Below the pieces are notes generated by a model that was given only the letters and a program-made list of their open reading frames with translations, was not told the origin of the DNA and ran no database searches. A stretch of 64,000 bases of DNA from Gemmatimonas sp. (lineage in GTDB: Bacteria; Gemmatimonadota; Gemmatimonadetes; Gemmatimonadales; Gemmatimonadaceae), in contig NZ_JAPZSK010000006.1 in assembly GCF_027531815.1 (NCBI RefSeq), positions 124,001 to 188,000 on the forward strand, read 5' to 3'. This document shows positions 38,682 through 47,160 of this stretch, one piece after another (the stretch's first letter is position 1; each line of letters opens with the position of its first letter). The translations under genes and the position numbers were made by a program.

Positions 38682-40855
38682 CGGGGCGATTCCAGTTGCA
38701 CGGTGGAGCCAGTGCGCACCACCACACCGGCGGCGGGACGGGTGCGCACGTTCGTGCCGTCCACGAGGTTCACCTGGAAGCCGGCGGCATACAGGGTGCG
38801 CGCCGCCTGTCGTGCCGTGAGGCCGTAGACCGATGGCACGGGGCGCATGGCCGGTGCCGCCTGGCGCCGCGATTCGCGCGGCGCTGCGAACGGCAACTCG
38901 ACGACGATACGCGAGGGCATGGGCACGGGCTCCGCCTTGGGCGGCTCCGGGGCGCGCAGCGAATCGAACCGGGCGGAATCACGCTGTGCCGCCACCTGCT
39001 GCGCCGGGGTGAGCAGCTTGGGCGCTGGGGCCGCCATGGGTCGGGCGATGCGGGCGAGTTCGGCGCGATCGAGCGAGGCGTTGCGCGTCGAGATGGCCGA
39101 CTGCAGCAGGTCGCTCACCATGGTGCCCGACACCAGCCCGCCGTAGTAGGTACCCTGCGGATCGATCAGCCGGGCCACGATGACGTACTGCGGGTTGTCG
39201 ACGGGGAACATCCCGGCGAAGCTCGAGTTGTACTTGCCGACGTCGTAGCCCCGGCCATTGTCGCGCACGCGTCGGGCCGTACCGGACTTGCCCCCCACAT
39301 CGAAGGTCTGCAAGTCGGCGGCGGTGGAGGTGCCGCTGTCCACCACGCTCTTGAGCATGTCGCGCATCAGCGCCGACACCTCCTGGGAAAGCACGCGCCG
39401 CACGACGGTACGCGTGTGCCGGTAGAGCACCGTGCCTTCGGTGTCACGCACTTCGCGCACGAGCGACGGCTGCAACAGCTCGCCACCGTTCGCGATGGCG
39501 GCATAGGCGGCCGCGATCTGCAGCGGCGTGGCGTTCATTGCGTACCCGATCGACATCTGGGCATGATCCAGGTCGGAGTACGGCGGCAGGCGCAGGTTGC
39601 CGCGTGATTCCGACGGGTAGGACACCCCGGTCGGGACCCCGAAGCCGAAATCGCGCAGTGCCTCGTACTCTTCCGCGTCGCTGAGCTTGAGCGAGGCCTG
39701 CACCGTCCCGATGTTGCTCGAGAAACGCACGATGTCGCGCACAGACATCTGCGCCGCTTCGTGGGTGTCTTGGTAGGTCTTGAGGGTGCCGTACTTCCAG
39801 CGTCCGTTAAAGGTGTTGAACTGCTGGTCAGGGGTGAGGCGCTTGAGATCGAGGAGCCGGGCGATGATGAACGGCTTCATGACCGAGCCCGGTTCGAACG
39901 CCTCGGTGAGGCCGTTCCCGGTGGTGGCCCTTCCGTTGCGGGCGCCGGCAATGGCCAGCACCGCCCCGTCACGCGGGTCGAGGATGAGCACATCACCGCC
40001 GGTGGCGCGTGTGCGCTGCCGAGCGTTGGCCAGCGCCTCCTCGGCGATTTCCTGCAGTTGCTGATTGATGGTGAGCACGACGTTGTTCCCCGGCCGTGCC
40101 GCGACGGGCGTGAGCATGGGAGAACCGAGTAATCCGCCCCGCCCATCCTTCACGAGCGGATCTCGCCCGGCCTCCCCCCGCAGCAGATGATCGAGTTCAC
40201 GCTCGATGCCGCTGATCGCCCCGCCGCTCGCCGTGGCGAGCCCGACGATGCCGCGCAGCCCCTCGGGCGTGGAGTTCACCCGTTCCAGCCGCGGGCGCAG
40301 CCGGATGCCGTTGAGCCCCTTGAGCCGCGCCACGTCGGACGGCGCGAAGCGCATGGGCAGCTCCACCCACTTGTACTCCCGGCGGTTGAAGGCGCGCTTC
40401 ACCCACTTGTCGGGGACCCGCAGCTCCTTGAATGCCTTGCGGAGGGCAACACGGGAGTCGACCGTTCGCACCGTGCCATCGACACCCTTGCGCCGGGTGA
40501 GCCCCAGCTTGTGTGGTTCGACGATGATCTGCACCTCCTCGCGCGTCTCGACCAACACGGTCCCGGTGGCATCGAGAATGGCGCCACGCGGTGGCAGGAC
40601 CTTCACATCCACGACGTGCTGGGTTTCCGCCTCCTTCCGCCAGCGGTCGTGCGCCACGATCTGCAGCTGCGCCGACTTCGCGACCACCGCCGCCGCAAAC
40701 AGGACCAGGCTGACATGCACCACCGAGGCGCGGGCGCGGCTGATGGCCGGGTCCTGCGCCTCACCATCGGTGGACGCCCCCATCAGTGGCGCCCGCGAAC
40801 CGGGAGCGGAGGGGGCGGGGTGTGCCTCGCTTCGCCCCGAGAATGGACCGATCAT
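38678..40855 (-). CDS. ftsI: Septal transpeptidase, class B PBP with PASTA domain
   Basis: Cross-links septal peptidoglycan. It has 725 residues: a cytoplasmic tail of about 40, one membrane helix (VVHVSLVLFAAAVVAKSAQL), a dimerisation/pedestal domain starting VLPPRGAILDATG, and the transpeptidase. Active-site motifs are FEPGSVMKPF (SxxK, near 322), SSN (near 376) and GGKSGTA, a KSG variant of KTG (near 521). A single C-terminal PASTA domain (about 655-725, VPSVYGLTARQAARTLY) resembles SpoVD/Pbp2X-type enzymes more than enterobacterial FtsI, which lacks it. Coupled by ATGA to ftsL and murE. Confidence 0.95.
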   Translation of the reverse strand: MIGPFSGRSEAHPAPSAPGSRAPLMGASTDGEAQDPAISRARASVVHVSLVLFAAAVVAKSAQLQIVAHDRWRKEAETQHVVDVKVLPPRGAILDATGTVLVETREEVQIIVEPHKLGLTRRKGVDGTVRTVDSRVALRKAFKELRVPDKWVKRAFNRREYKWVELPMRFAPSDVARLKGLNGIRLRPRLERVNSTPEGLRGIVGLATASGGAISGIERELDHLLRGEAGRDPLVKDGRGGLLGSPMLTPVAARPGNNVVLTINQQLQEIAEEALANARQRTRATGGDVLILDPRDGAVLAIAGARNGRATTGNGLTEAFEPGSVMKPFIIARLLDLKRLTPDQQFNTFNGRWKYGTLKTYQDTHEAAQMSVRDIVRFSSNIGTVQASLKLSDAEEYEALRDFGFGVPTGVSYPSESRGNLRLPPYSDLDHAQMSIGYAMNATPLQIAAAYAAIANGGELLQPSLVREVRDTEGTVLYRHTRTVVRRVLSQEVSALMRDMLKSVVDSGTSTAADLQTFDVGGKSGTARRVRDNGRGYDVGKYNSSFAGMFPVDNPQYVIVARLIDPQGTYYGGLVSGTMVSDLLQSAISTRNASLDRAELARIARPMAAPAPKLLTPAQQVAAQRDSARFDSLRAPEPPKAEPVPMPSRIVVELPFAAPRESRRQAAPAMRPVPSVYGLTARQAARTLYAAGFQVNLVDGTNVRTRPAAGVVVRTGSTVQLESPR

Positions 40856-41211
40856 TGCGGGGGCACGCTGTCGATGACATCCGCATTGGTGACACGCTGG
40901 TCAGCGGCCACGGGCAGCGCAATGAATCGTGTCTGCGCCTCGCCGGGGCGCACCATGCCCAGGCGACGCTGCGCCTCCTGAACCACGGTGCGCCGGCTGG
41001 TGGCGCGACGCAGCTGGCTCTCGAGGTACTTCTCCTGCGCCAGGAGCGAGCGCCGTTCCTCCTGCAGTCGCTGGATCTGTGTGATCGTGCGCACGCCCGT
41101 GGAGCGTCGCCACACCACGGCGGTTGTGACCGCCAGAAAGAGGGCGAGTCCCAGTGCCACAACGGCGCGCCCCTTGAGGGGCGTGCGACGTCGGCGCGTG
41201 GCGCTGGCCAT
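40852..41211 (-). CDS. ftsL: Cell division protein FtsL-like
   Basis: A 119-residue bitopic protein. A basic start (MASATRRRRTPLKGR) precedes one membrane helix (about 16-34) and a coiled coil (QIQRLQEERRSLLAQEKYLE) that ends in RLGMVRPGEAQTRFIAL, the pattern of FtsL/DivIC proteins. Position between rsmH and ftsI is diagnostic, as the sequence itself is weakly conserved. The ATG at 41211 overlaps the rsmH stop as TGATG. Confidence 0.85.
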   Translation of the reverse strand: MASATRRRRTPLKGRAVVALGLALFLAVTTAVVWRRSTGVRTITQIQRLQEERRSLLAQEKYLESQLRRATSRRTVVQEAQRRLGMVRPGEAQTRFIALPVAADQRVTNADVIDSVPPQ

Positions 41212-42161
41212 CACCGCGCGCGCCTCCACGCGCGCAGTCGAGCGCTGCGCGCCCGCGAGTTGGCCTCCACTTCGGCCTCGCCGGCATTGATGGGCCGCTT
41301 GGTGAGCGTTTCGCCGAGCGGCGCCCCGCGGCAGGTACAGACCATCTGCTTGGGCGGGCAGACGCAGGCGGTGCTCCACTCACGGAACGCGTTCTTCACG
41401 AGCCGATCTTCGCCGCTGTGATACGCGATGATCGCCAGCACCCCGCCGGGCGTCAGCCGGTCGCGTAGCGCCGGCAGCGCGCGCTCCAGCCCGTCCAGCT
41501 CGTCGTTGACGGCGATGCGAACCGCCTGGAAGATGCGGGCGAAATCGGGCGCCCCACTGCGCGGCCCAAGCACGGCGCGAATGGCATCGACCAGATCATC
41601 GGCGGTGGCAAAGGGCCGTCGTTCGCGGCGCCGGATGATTTCCCGCGCCAGCCGCGCGGCACGCGGCTCGTCGGCATAGGCGCGCAGCAGCGCCGAGAGG
41701 TCGACCTCGTCGATGGAGTTGAGCAATTCGGCCGCGTCCTGATCGGCGTCGGTGCCCATGCGCATGTCGAGGGGCGCCCCTTCACGAAAGGTGAATCCCC
41801 GTGTCAGGTCGTCGAACTGATGTGACGACACCCCGAGGTCGAGGAGAATGCCGTCGAAGTGCTCGGCGTAGGCCAGCCCCGCTCCGCTCACGTCGGCGTA
41901 GTTGCCGAGAAGCGCGCGAAACTGCCCGGAGCGCTCGAAATCGGCGAGGCGCTCGCGCGCGGCCGCGAGGGCACGCGGATCCCGATCGACGCCCGTGACG
42001 CGCATGCCTCGTTCGAGAAACGCCGCGGAGTGGCCACCGCCCCCGAGCGTGCAATCGAGCACCGTGGAGGCGCCGGCCAGCAGCGCCTCGATTTCCGGCA
42101 GGAGCACGGGCACGTGATAGGCGCCGACGCGGCTGGCGGTCAGCGTACGGAAGGGGCTCAC
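41211..42161 (-). CDS. rsmH: 16S rRNA m4C1402 methyltransferase RsmH (MraW)
   Basis: SAM-dependent N4-methylation of C1402 in 16S rRNA. It has 316 residues with YHVPVLLPE, the SAM loop LDCTLGGGGHSAAFLERG, GILLDLGVSSHQFDD, FRVGAPLDMRMG-like (FREGAPLDMRM) and the tail CVCPPKQMVCTC. The GTG at 42161 is chosen because it gives the usual short lead; the frame is open further upstream to 42293 but enters the predicted promoter. First gene of the dcw operon; mraZ, its usual partner, is missing. Confidence 0.93.
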   Translation of the reverse strand: MSPFRTLTASRVGAYHVPVLLPEIEALLAGASTVLDCTLGGGGHSAAFLERGMRVTGVDRDPRALAAARERLADFERSGQFRALLGNYADVSGAGLAYAEHFDGILLDLGVSSHQFDDLTRGFTFREGAPLDMRMGTDADQDAAELLNSIDEVDLSALLRAYADEPRAARLAREIIRRRERRPFATADDLVDAIRAVLGPRSGAPDFARIFQAVRIAVNDELDGLERALPALRDRLTPGGVLAIIAYHSGEDRLVKNAFREWSTACVCPPKQMVCTCRGAPLGETLTKRPINAGEAEVEANSRARSARLRAWRRAR

Positions 42162-42193
42162 GCGCAGTTGGGGCAGACGAGCAGGCGCTTCAT
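42158..42193 (-). other. Possible 11-codon leader ORF before rsmH
   Basis: An ATG at 42193 opens MKRLLVCPNCA followed by TGA, which overlaps the rsmH GTG as GTGA, the coupling geometry used all through this operon. It lies inside the predicted leader. No ribosome-binding site is visible before the ATG, and chance is a real alternative. Confidence 0.3.
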
Positions 42194-42244
42194 GAGAGCG
42201 GCAGAGGCGCCACGATGGCGCGTGTAGGGGCGTCGCAACGGGGC

Positions 42245-42274
42245 ATGATAGTGAGATGCGGACAGCAGCGTCAA
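42245..42274 (-). promoter_or_regulatory. Predicted sigma70-type promoter of the dcw operon
   Basis: On the minus strand TTGACG (42274-42269) and TATCAT (42250-42245) are 18 bases apart, both close to consensus. The predicted start near 42238 leaves a leader of about 77 bases before rsmH. The rest of the 260-base gap (42162-42421) holds the terminator of the TPR gene, about 90 bases without recognisable sites, and this promoter. Confidence 0.6.
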
Positions 42275-42368
42275 CAGACGATGACGCGCGCAAAAATGTG
42301 CATTACCCGTGTGTTCGCACGGATGTGATACCCCGCGGTTATTCCGTTCTCGGTAGGGGCAAATGCCA

Positions 42369-42401
42369 GCGGGCCCGCCGTCACGAGGACGGCGGGCCCG
42401 C
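42369..42401 (-). terminator. Terminator of the secreted TPR gene
   Basis: A perfect 14-bp inverted repeat, gcgggcccgccgtc (42369-42382) with gacggcgggcccgc (42388-42401), and a 5-base loop. On the minus strand it is followed by TGGCATTTG. It begins 20 bases after the stop at 42422. Confidence 0.8.
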
Positions 42402-42421
42402 AGGTACCGCGTGCGATGCAA

Positions 42422-44122
42422 TTACTTGCAGATCGCCTTGATGAGCTGGTCGGCGTACGGATCGAGCTGCATGACGGCGCCCATGAGCTGGCGCATGGCA
42501 TCAGGCGAGAACGATCCCCCTCTGGGCAGCAGGATCTGCGCTTCGACGAAGAGATCCTTGGCTTCCTTGGCCGGCGCACACTGCTTGCTTTGCTGCGCCG
42601 CAGTCAGCTTGGCCTGACCGAAGGCCACGTACGTGGCCCCCAGCAGGAACTGCGACTGCGCCTTGAGGTTATTGGGCGCCACCGAGTCGGCGTACTTGAG
42701 CACGTCAACCGCGGCGGTGAAATCCTCGGTCGACTTGGACGCCGCGGCCTTCTTGTACGCGTCGTTGGCCGCCTGAAGAGCGAGCAGGCGCAGGTTCGTG
42801 GTGGTGTCGCCGGCAGCGATGGCCGCCTTGATGGCGGGCAACACTTCGTCACCCTTGCCCAGATCCTTGAGCAGCGTGATGCGCAGCGTCTGGGCGTTCT
42901 CTACCGGCATCTTGGCCGCCAGCGCCTTGTCGAGCGCTTCGAGGGCCTGCTGGTTCTGGCCCGCGGCGCGCAGCCCCACGATCTGCTCGTAGATGAGCGA
43001 GCCGTTGCTCGGGAACTTCGCGATGCCCTTGGAGGCCGTTTCCGCCGCCTTCTGGAACTGGCTGTCGGCCGCGTAGGCACGGGCGGTACGGATGAAGTAA
43101 GTCGTATCCGCGAAGGCCGTGTCGAGCTTGATGAGCTCGTCACCCTGCTCGAACGCCTGCTTGTAGTCCTTGGTGGAGAGCAGGATGAGCCAACGCAGCT
43201 TGAGCAGCTCCGGGTCGCCCGGGTTGGCCTGCACCGCTTCGTCGATCACGGGCTTGGCCACCGCCGGGTTGGCCAGGGCGGCAATGGCTTCCACCACGTC
43301 CTTCTGGAGGCGCGGATTCTTGGGGTCGGTGGCCAGCAGACGCGTGAGCGTCACGACGGCCGAGTCACCCTGGTTGGTGTCGCGGTAGCTCTGGGCGAGA
43401 ATGGCGAGCCCCGGGCGGCTCTTGGGATCGAGGTTCACGATCTCCTTCGCCAGCTCCAGCTGCTGCGCGGCCGGCGCCTTCTGCGTCACGAGCACGTTGG
43501 CCCAGCAGATGCGCGCCAGAGTGGCCTTGGGATAGGCGGCAATCCCCTCCTTGGCCGCCGCGATGGCCGCATCGTACTGCTGCTGACGCGCCGCGTTGAT
43601 GCACTTCTGCTCGAACTCGAGCTGCTTGCGCGCTTCCTTGAGCTCCTTGGCGATCCCGCTCGACGCGTCGCCCATGCCCTTCACGTCGTACATGCCGAGC
43701 GGCTGCACGAGCGCGTTGTCGCGGGCGAGCACCAGATACGCCTCGACCTTGACGCCCGTGGGCGTCTTGGTGGCGATGCCGGTGATGTACTCGTCGGCGC
43801 GCAGCAGGGTAGCCAGCGCCTTCTGGTCATGCGGCTCAAGCGCCTCGGTGACGGGGAACCCGGACGCCTCGAGGGTGGCGGTGATGTCCTGCTTGGGCAG
43901 CACATACACCTGCTTGAACGGGAACTCGCTCCCCATGCGCGAGCGAACCGCGTCGGCGGCCTGCACCCCCAGGCCCTTGTCGCCGCTGCGGAACACCGCA
44001 ACCATGACGCGCTTCGCGTTCGGATCGGGGACCCGGTTGTACTGGGCCGAAACCGTCGAGGGCACGAGGGTGCCACCGAGGGCCAAACCAATCCCTGCGA
44101 TCGCCTGGAAATGCCGTGACAT
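42422..44122 (-). CDS. Secreted tetratricopeptide-repeat protein
   Basis: A 566-residue exported protein. The signal peptide (residues 1-26, ending TVSAQ) is followed by a beta-rich domain of about 130 residues with VMVAVFRSGDKGLG and a region (DITATLEASGFPV) that may be periplasmic. Many TPR-type helical pairs run to the C-terminus (for example YDAAIAAAKEGIAAYP, NPGDPELLKLRWLILL). The ATG at 44122 has GGAGG about 11 bases upstream. It is monocistronic by position, between tRNA-Val and the dcw promoter, and ends in a strong terminator. A scaffold role is likely; no partner can be named. Confidence 0.75.
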   Translation of the reverse strand: MSRHFQAIAGIGLALGGTLVPSTVSAQYNRVPDPNAKRVMVAVFRSGDKGLGVQAADAVRSRMGSEFPFKQVYVLPKQDITATLEASGFPVTEALEPHDQKALATLLRADEYITGIATKTPTGVKVEAYLVLARDNALVQPLGMYDVKGMGDASSGIAKELKEARKQLEFEQKCINAARQQQYDAAIAAAKEGIAAYPKATLARICWANVLVTQKAPAAQQLELAKEIVNLDPKSRPGLAILAQSYRDTNQGDSAVVTLTRLLATDPKNPRLQKDVVEAIAALANPAVAKPVIDEAVQANPGDPELLKLRWLILLSTKDYKQAFEQGDELIKLDTAFADTTYFIRTARAYAADSQFQKAAETASKGIAKFPSNGSLIYEQIVGLRAAGQNQQALEALDKALAAKMPVENAQTLRITLLKDLGKGDEVLPAIKAAIAAGDTTTNLRLLALQAANDAYKKAAASKSTEDFTAAVDVLKYADSVAPNNLKAQSQFLLGATYVAFGQAKLTAAQQSKQCAPAKEAKDLFVEAQILLPRGGSFSPDAMRQLMGAVMQLDPYADQLIKAICK

Positions 44123-44233
44123 CAATGTCGTAACCTCCGCACCTGAGCCGTGGACCCGGGAACCCCGGGGGGGATGGAGCAACCCGTTGACTGTGCGAAG
44201 CCACGCGGGTCTGGGGGTAAGTCGAAGAAACTG

Positions 44234-44266
44234 CGGCCGCCGCGATCCGCCGGCAAGTTGCGGCCG
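44234..44266 (-). terminator. Possible terminator of tRNA-Val
   Basis: The arms cggccgc (44234-44240) and gcggccg (44260-44266) pair around a 19-base loop with an internal gccggc. On the minus strand CAGTTTCTTC follows. It begins 15 bases after the tRNA 3' end. Confidence 0.4.
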
Positions 44267-44281
44267 TCGGTCTTGGTGGGA

Positions 44282-44355
44282 TGGGCGAAGAGGGATTCGA
44301 ACCCCCGACCCCCTGTGTGTAAGACAGGTGCTCTAACCAGCTGAGCTATTCGCCC
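44282..44355 (-). tRNA. tRNA-Val (anticodon TAC)
   Basis: The minus strand folds into a full cloverleaf: acceptor GGGCGAA with TTCGCCC, D-stem GCTC/GAGC with loop AGCTGGTTA, anticodon stem CCTGT/ACAGG with loop CTTACAC (anticodon TAC), a 5-base variable region and T-arm GGGGG-TTCGAAT-CCCTC. It is 74 bases long including the discriminator A. The 3' CCA is not encoded, so a CCA-adding enzyme is needed. Confidence 0.96.
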
Positions 44356-44500
44356 GCTTTACGCCCCGTCGCGACCGCTTGCTGTAGCGAAACTACAACG
44401 AGGGTGGGGCGCTGTTACCGGTGAGGCAGAACTTTAACCGGATTGTCACGTTGGGCGGGATCTTGTCCCTGCCGCAAAGTGGAACATCCGGGTGGCGATC

Positions 44501-44671
44501 TCAACCCTTCAGGATCGCCAGCGGCACCAGGACCACGTACCCCAGCACCAGCAGGACCGGCGCAATGGTTTCGCCACCGCGGGCAAGGTCGACGTAACCG
44601 AACAGAAGCGAGGCGGCAGCCAGGCCCCAGTACAGCAGGGTGCGCGAGCGCGAGGTGTCGTTCGTGGTCAT
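44501..44671 (-). CDS. Small two-helix membrane protein
   Basis: A 56-residue product from the ATG at 44671: a polar start (MTTNDTSRSR), helix LLYWGLAAASLLFGYVDL, a short Gly/Glu turn and helix APVLLVLGYVVLVPLAIL, then Lys-Gly. The tight hydrophobic pattern in this frame only supports it as a gene. It lies 93 bases after the peptidase gene at the end of the chemosensory run, and 145 bases before tRNA-Val. The 145 bases hold no other clear feature. Function unknown. Confidence 0.6.
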   Translation of the reverse strand: MTTNDTSRSRTLLYWGLAAASLLFGYVDLARGGETIAPVLLVLGYVVLVPLAILKG

Positions 44672-44764
44672 ACGGGGGAGATTAGGGCGCGGCGGGAGGC
44701 GCCACAAGGGACGGCAGCGAACCGTATCCCGGCGGCATGGTCTGGCCGACAACCCGGCGGCCGT

Positions 44765-45772
44765 TCACGGCGTCACCCGAGGCTCCGCCTCCGACACGCC
44801 GCCGTCGAGGATGGCCTGCAGCGCGCTTTCCCGCGCGGCCGCCTCCTGCAGGGCGTCGGCTGCGCGCATAGCCTCCAGCTTCCGGCGATCGCGGCGCCGG
44901 CGGATCATGAACAGCGGCACGAGCACCAGCGAGAACAGCCCGACGGCAGCGGACACGTTCGTCACGAAGGCGAGGGCGCCGTACCGCGTGCGCGTTTGCG
45001 CGCGCCAGTGCTTCTCAAACGCCTCGCCGGTCATGCCGTAGGCCGTACGAACCGCCCGCTCGAACGAGCCGCTCTGCTTCCAGTACGCAAAGAAGTTGTC
45101 GAGGCCGGCGTCGCCGCCCAGGGCGTCCAGCTCGCTCACCACGCGGTGCGCCATGGCATAGCTCCACGACGCTTCCATTCCGCCACGGACAAATCCACGC
45201 TCGAGGGCCTCGAGCGTGGGCAGGGTACGCCACACCATGCCAAGCGAGGTCTCGAAAGCCTGTTCGCGCGTCCATTCTCCGGCGGCGAAGCTGGCATAGC
45301 CCTCGTCGAACCAGCGTGGCGGCAGCGGCCCCAGCGCCTCGTGCAGCGCGAGATGCGCCAGTTCATGGCGCAGCACCACACGCGGATCACCGGCATCGGA
45401 GCCGGCCCCGCGACCCTGCATGATGATGCGACGCTGGTCGGGGAACGCGAAGGCGGCACCCCATTCCGGCGCGTAGGGTCCGACCCAGGCCCGCAGACGG
45501 GCCGCGTCGGGGGCGATGGCAATGAGTACCTGCTGTCGAGGCCGCGGCAACCCCGGGAACGTGTCGCGGCGCTGCGCCTCGGCGAGCAGCGAGCGGGCCA
45601 GACGCTCGTCCTGCCGCTCGGCCACGATGGTGAAACGACCGGCATCGAGCCGTATGCCAGGGTCACGCGGCGCGCCCTGTGCAACGGCCATGGTGCGGAA
45701 CACGACAGCCGATAGGACCGTCAGGAGCAGGAACGCAGCCACCAGCTGGCGCAACAGGGGAGGCCCGCTCAC
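44765..45772 (-). CDS. Membrane-anchored HExxH (peptidase MA-like) metallopeptidase
   Basis: A 335-residue exported protein. A signal-anchor (residues 8-32) precedes a domain with RHELAHLAL (His136, Glu137, His140) and WFDEGYASF, whose Glu157 fits as third zinc ligand of a gluzincin. A C-terminal helix (about 268-287, VGLFSLVLVPLFMI) with a basic, then acidic cytoplasmic tail follows. The GTG at 45772 overlaps the upstream TPR stop as GTGA; an ATG at 45838 would overlap it by 70 bases. Being last in the chemosensory run, it could process a cell-surface part of the system, but this is inference only. Confidence 0.75.
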   Translation of the reverse strand: MSGPPLLRQLVAAFLLLTVLSAVVFRTMAVAQGAPRDPGIRLDAGRFTIVAERQDERLARSLLAEAQRRDTFPGLPRPRQQVLIAIAPDAARLRAWVGPYAPEWGAAFAFPDQRRIIMQGRGAGSDAGDPRVVLRHELAHLALHEALGPLPPRWFDEGYASFAAGEWTREQAFETSLGMVWRTLPTLEALERGFVRGGMEASWSYAMAHRVVSELDALGGDAGLDNFFAYWKQSGSFERAVRTAYGMTGEAFEKHWRAQTRTRYGALAFVTNVSAAVGLFSLVLVPLFMIRRRRDRRKLEAMRAADALQEAAARESALQAILDGGVSEAEPRVTP

Positions 45773-46683
45773 CCGTCGCGCGGCGGCGTTCCCCCCTGCT
45801 CCACCACGTCCAGCAGCTCCGCGCAGCGTTTCCCCCATGGACTGAACCTGTTTGCCTCGCTTCCGGTTTTCCACGCCAGGCACGCATCGCCATGCCGGCC
45901 AGCGAACCAGTAGCACCTGCCCAGTTCGTACCACGCCTGGAGCAGGTTGGGTCCGCGTTCGAGTGCCGTGCGGAAGAACCCTTCGGCATCGTCGTACATC
46001 TCACGCTCGCGATACGCCATGCCGAGGTACAGATGCGCGTAGAGCACGGCGCGGCGATCGTGATCGGCACGAATGACCGACGTGAGGTGCTCGATGGCCT
46101 CGCCGTAAATCCCCTTGCGCAGGCAAATGTACCCGACGTTCACGTGCGCCAACGGATACTGCGGTTCGCGCTGCAGGACGCCCTGCAGCACCTGCATGGC
46201 CTCGTCATGCGCGTCGCGCAGCATCAACGCCCACGACAGCAGGGTTTCCGCCTCCACATGGCCGGGGGCCAGCTCGAGTGCTCGGCGAAAGGCCGCTTCG
46301 GCGCCCTCGAGTTGGAGCAGCGACAGCCTCGACCACCCCTTCTCGACGAACGTGGAAGCGCCGAGGTGATCGACCCGGGCCGATGCCACGGGCGTTGCCG
46401 CGCGGGTCATGGGGCGTCCGTCGAACTGCTTCCACTGCTCGGCCAGCCGCTTCACCGCTTCCTTGCGCGCACTGGCCCGTTGCAGCGCCGCGTCGGCGTC
46501 ACGGAAGAGGGCAATGATCTGCAGCTTGAGCGCGTCACGTTCGGTCGCGTCCAGCGGGCTCGCCGCGTGGCGCCCGACCGCCTCATCGAGTGCGGCCTGC
46601 AGCTGCTGCAACTGCTCGTCCAGTGCCGCGGCCGTCGGAACCGCGGCCGCAGGATCAGGCGCGGCCGGTGACATTCCGCTCAT
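45769..46683 (-). CDS. TPR protein of the chemosensory cluster
   Basis: A 304-residue soluble protein. The N-terminal 100 residues are helical and charged (DEQLQQLQAALDEAVGRH, then SARKEAVKRLAEQWKQFDG). TPR-type repeats follow (GAEAAFRRALELAPGHVEAE, YGEAIEHLTSVIRADHDRR, YDDAEGFFRTALERGPNLLQ). The ATG at 46683 overlaps the CheW-like gene stop as ATGA. A scaffold for the neighbouring signalling proteins is likely; no enzyme motif is seen. Confidence 0.75.
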   Translation of the reverse strand: MSGMSPAAPDPAAAVPTAAALDEQLQQLQAALDEAVGRHAASPLDATERDALKLQIIALFRDADAALQRASARKEAVKRLAEQWKQFDGRPMTRAATPVASARVDHLGASTFVEKGWSRLSLLQLEGAEAAFRRALELAPGHVEAETLLSWALMLRDAHDEAMQVLQGVLQREPQYPLAHVNVGYICLRKGIYGEAIEHLTSVIRADHDRRAVLYAHLYLGMAYREREMYDDAEGFFRTALERGPNLLQAWYELGRCYWFAGRHGDACLAWKTGSEANRFSPWGKRCAELLDVVEQGGTPPRDG

Positions 46684-47150
46684 GCGGGCCGTGGGCAGCG
46701 GGCGGGATCGATGACCCAGACGGGAGAATCCATGCGAGGGAACATACCGCGAACGGCCGGATGCGCTGGTACTTCCTCCGCGAGCGTCGAGCGCGGCCGC
46801 ACGAGCACCGTGTCCACGGCGACCACGTCGAGCACCGCGTGGACGAGGCCGGCCAGATGCGGCGGTGCCGTGGCATGTGCCCGCAGGATGAGCACCCGAT
46901 CGTCTGGATGGCGGGTGTGGCACCCTTCGGCCTCCTCACCGATGGCGAGGGCGTGCACGGGGAGCATCGTACCGCCGAAGGGGACGAGCGCGGTGGCGGT
47001 GGTGGCACGCTCGACGCGCAGCACGCACTCCACCGGGATGGCCAGACGAAACGGGCCGTGCTGCACGATCACGAAGGTGCTGCGCTCGACGGGTGGTCGG
47101 GCACGATGGCGTGCCGCGGTGGATACGATCGAGCGGAACGTCGTAGTCAC
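46680..47150 (-). CDS. CheW-like domain protein (divergent)
   Basis: A 156-residue protein. RSTFVIVQHGPFRLAIPVEC and VLRVERA, then LVPFGGTMLPVHALAIGE, follow the beta-barrel pattern of CheW, with a second half LAGLVHAVLDVVAVDTVLV. It is shorter and more divergent than the CheW at 60011-60496 and has an Arg/Ala-rich N-terminus. The GTG at 47150 has GAGG 9 bases before it and lies 10 bases after cheB. It could be a second coupling protein or a CheW-fold adaptor for the TPR protein. Confidence 0.65.
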   Translation of the reverse strand: MTTTFRSIVSTAARHRARPPVERSTFVIVQHGPFRLAIPVECVLRVERATTATALVPFGGTMLPVHALAIGEEAEGCHTRHPDDRVLILRAHATAPPHLAGLVHAVLDVVAVDTVLVRPRSTLAEEVPAHPAVRGMFPRMDSPVWVIDPARCPRPA

Positions 47151-47160
47151 GACGGGCGCC

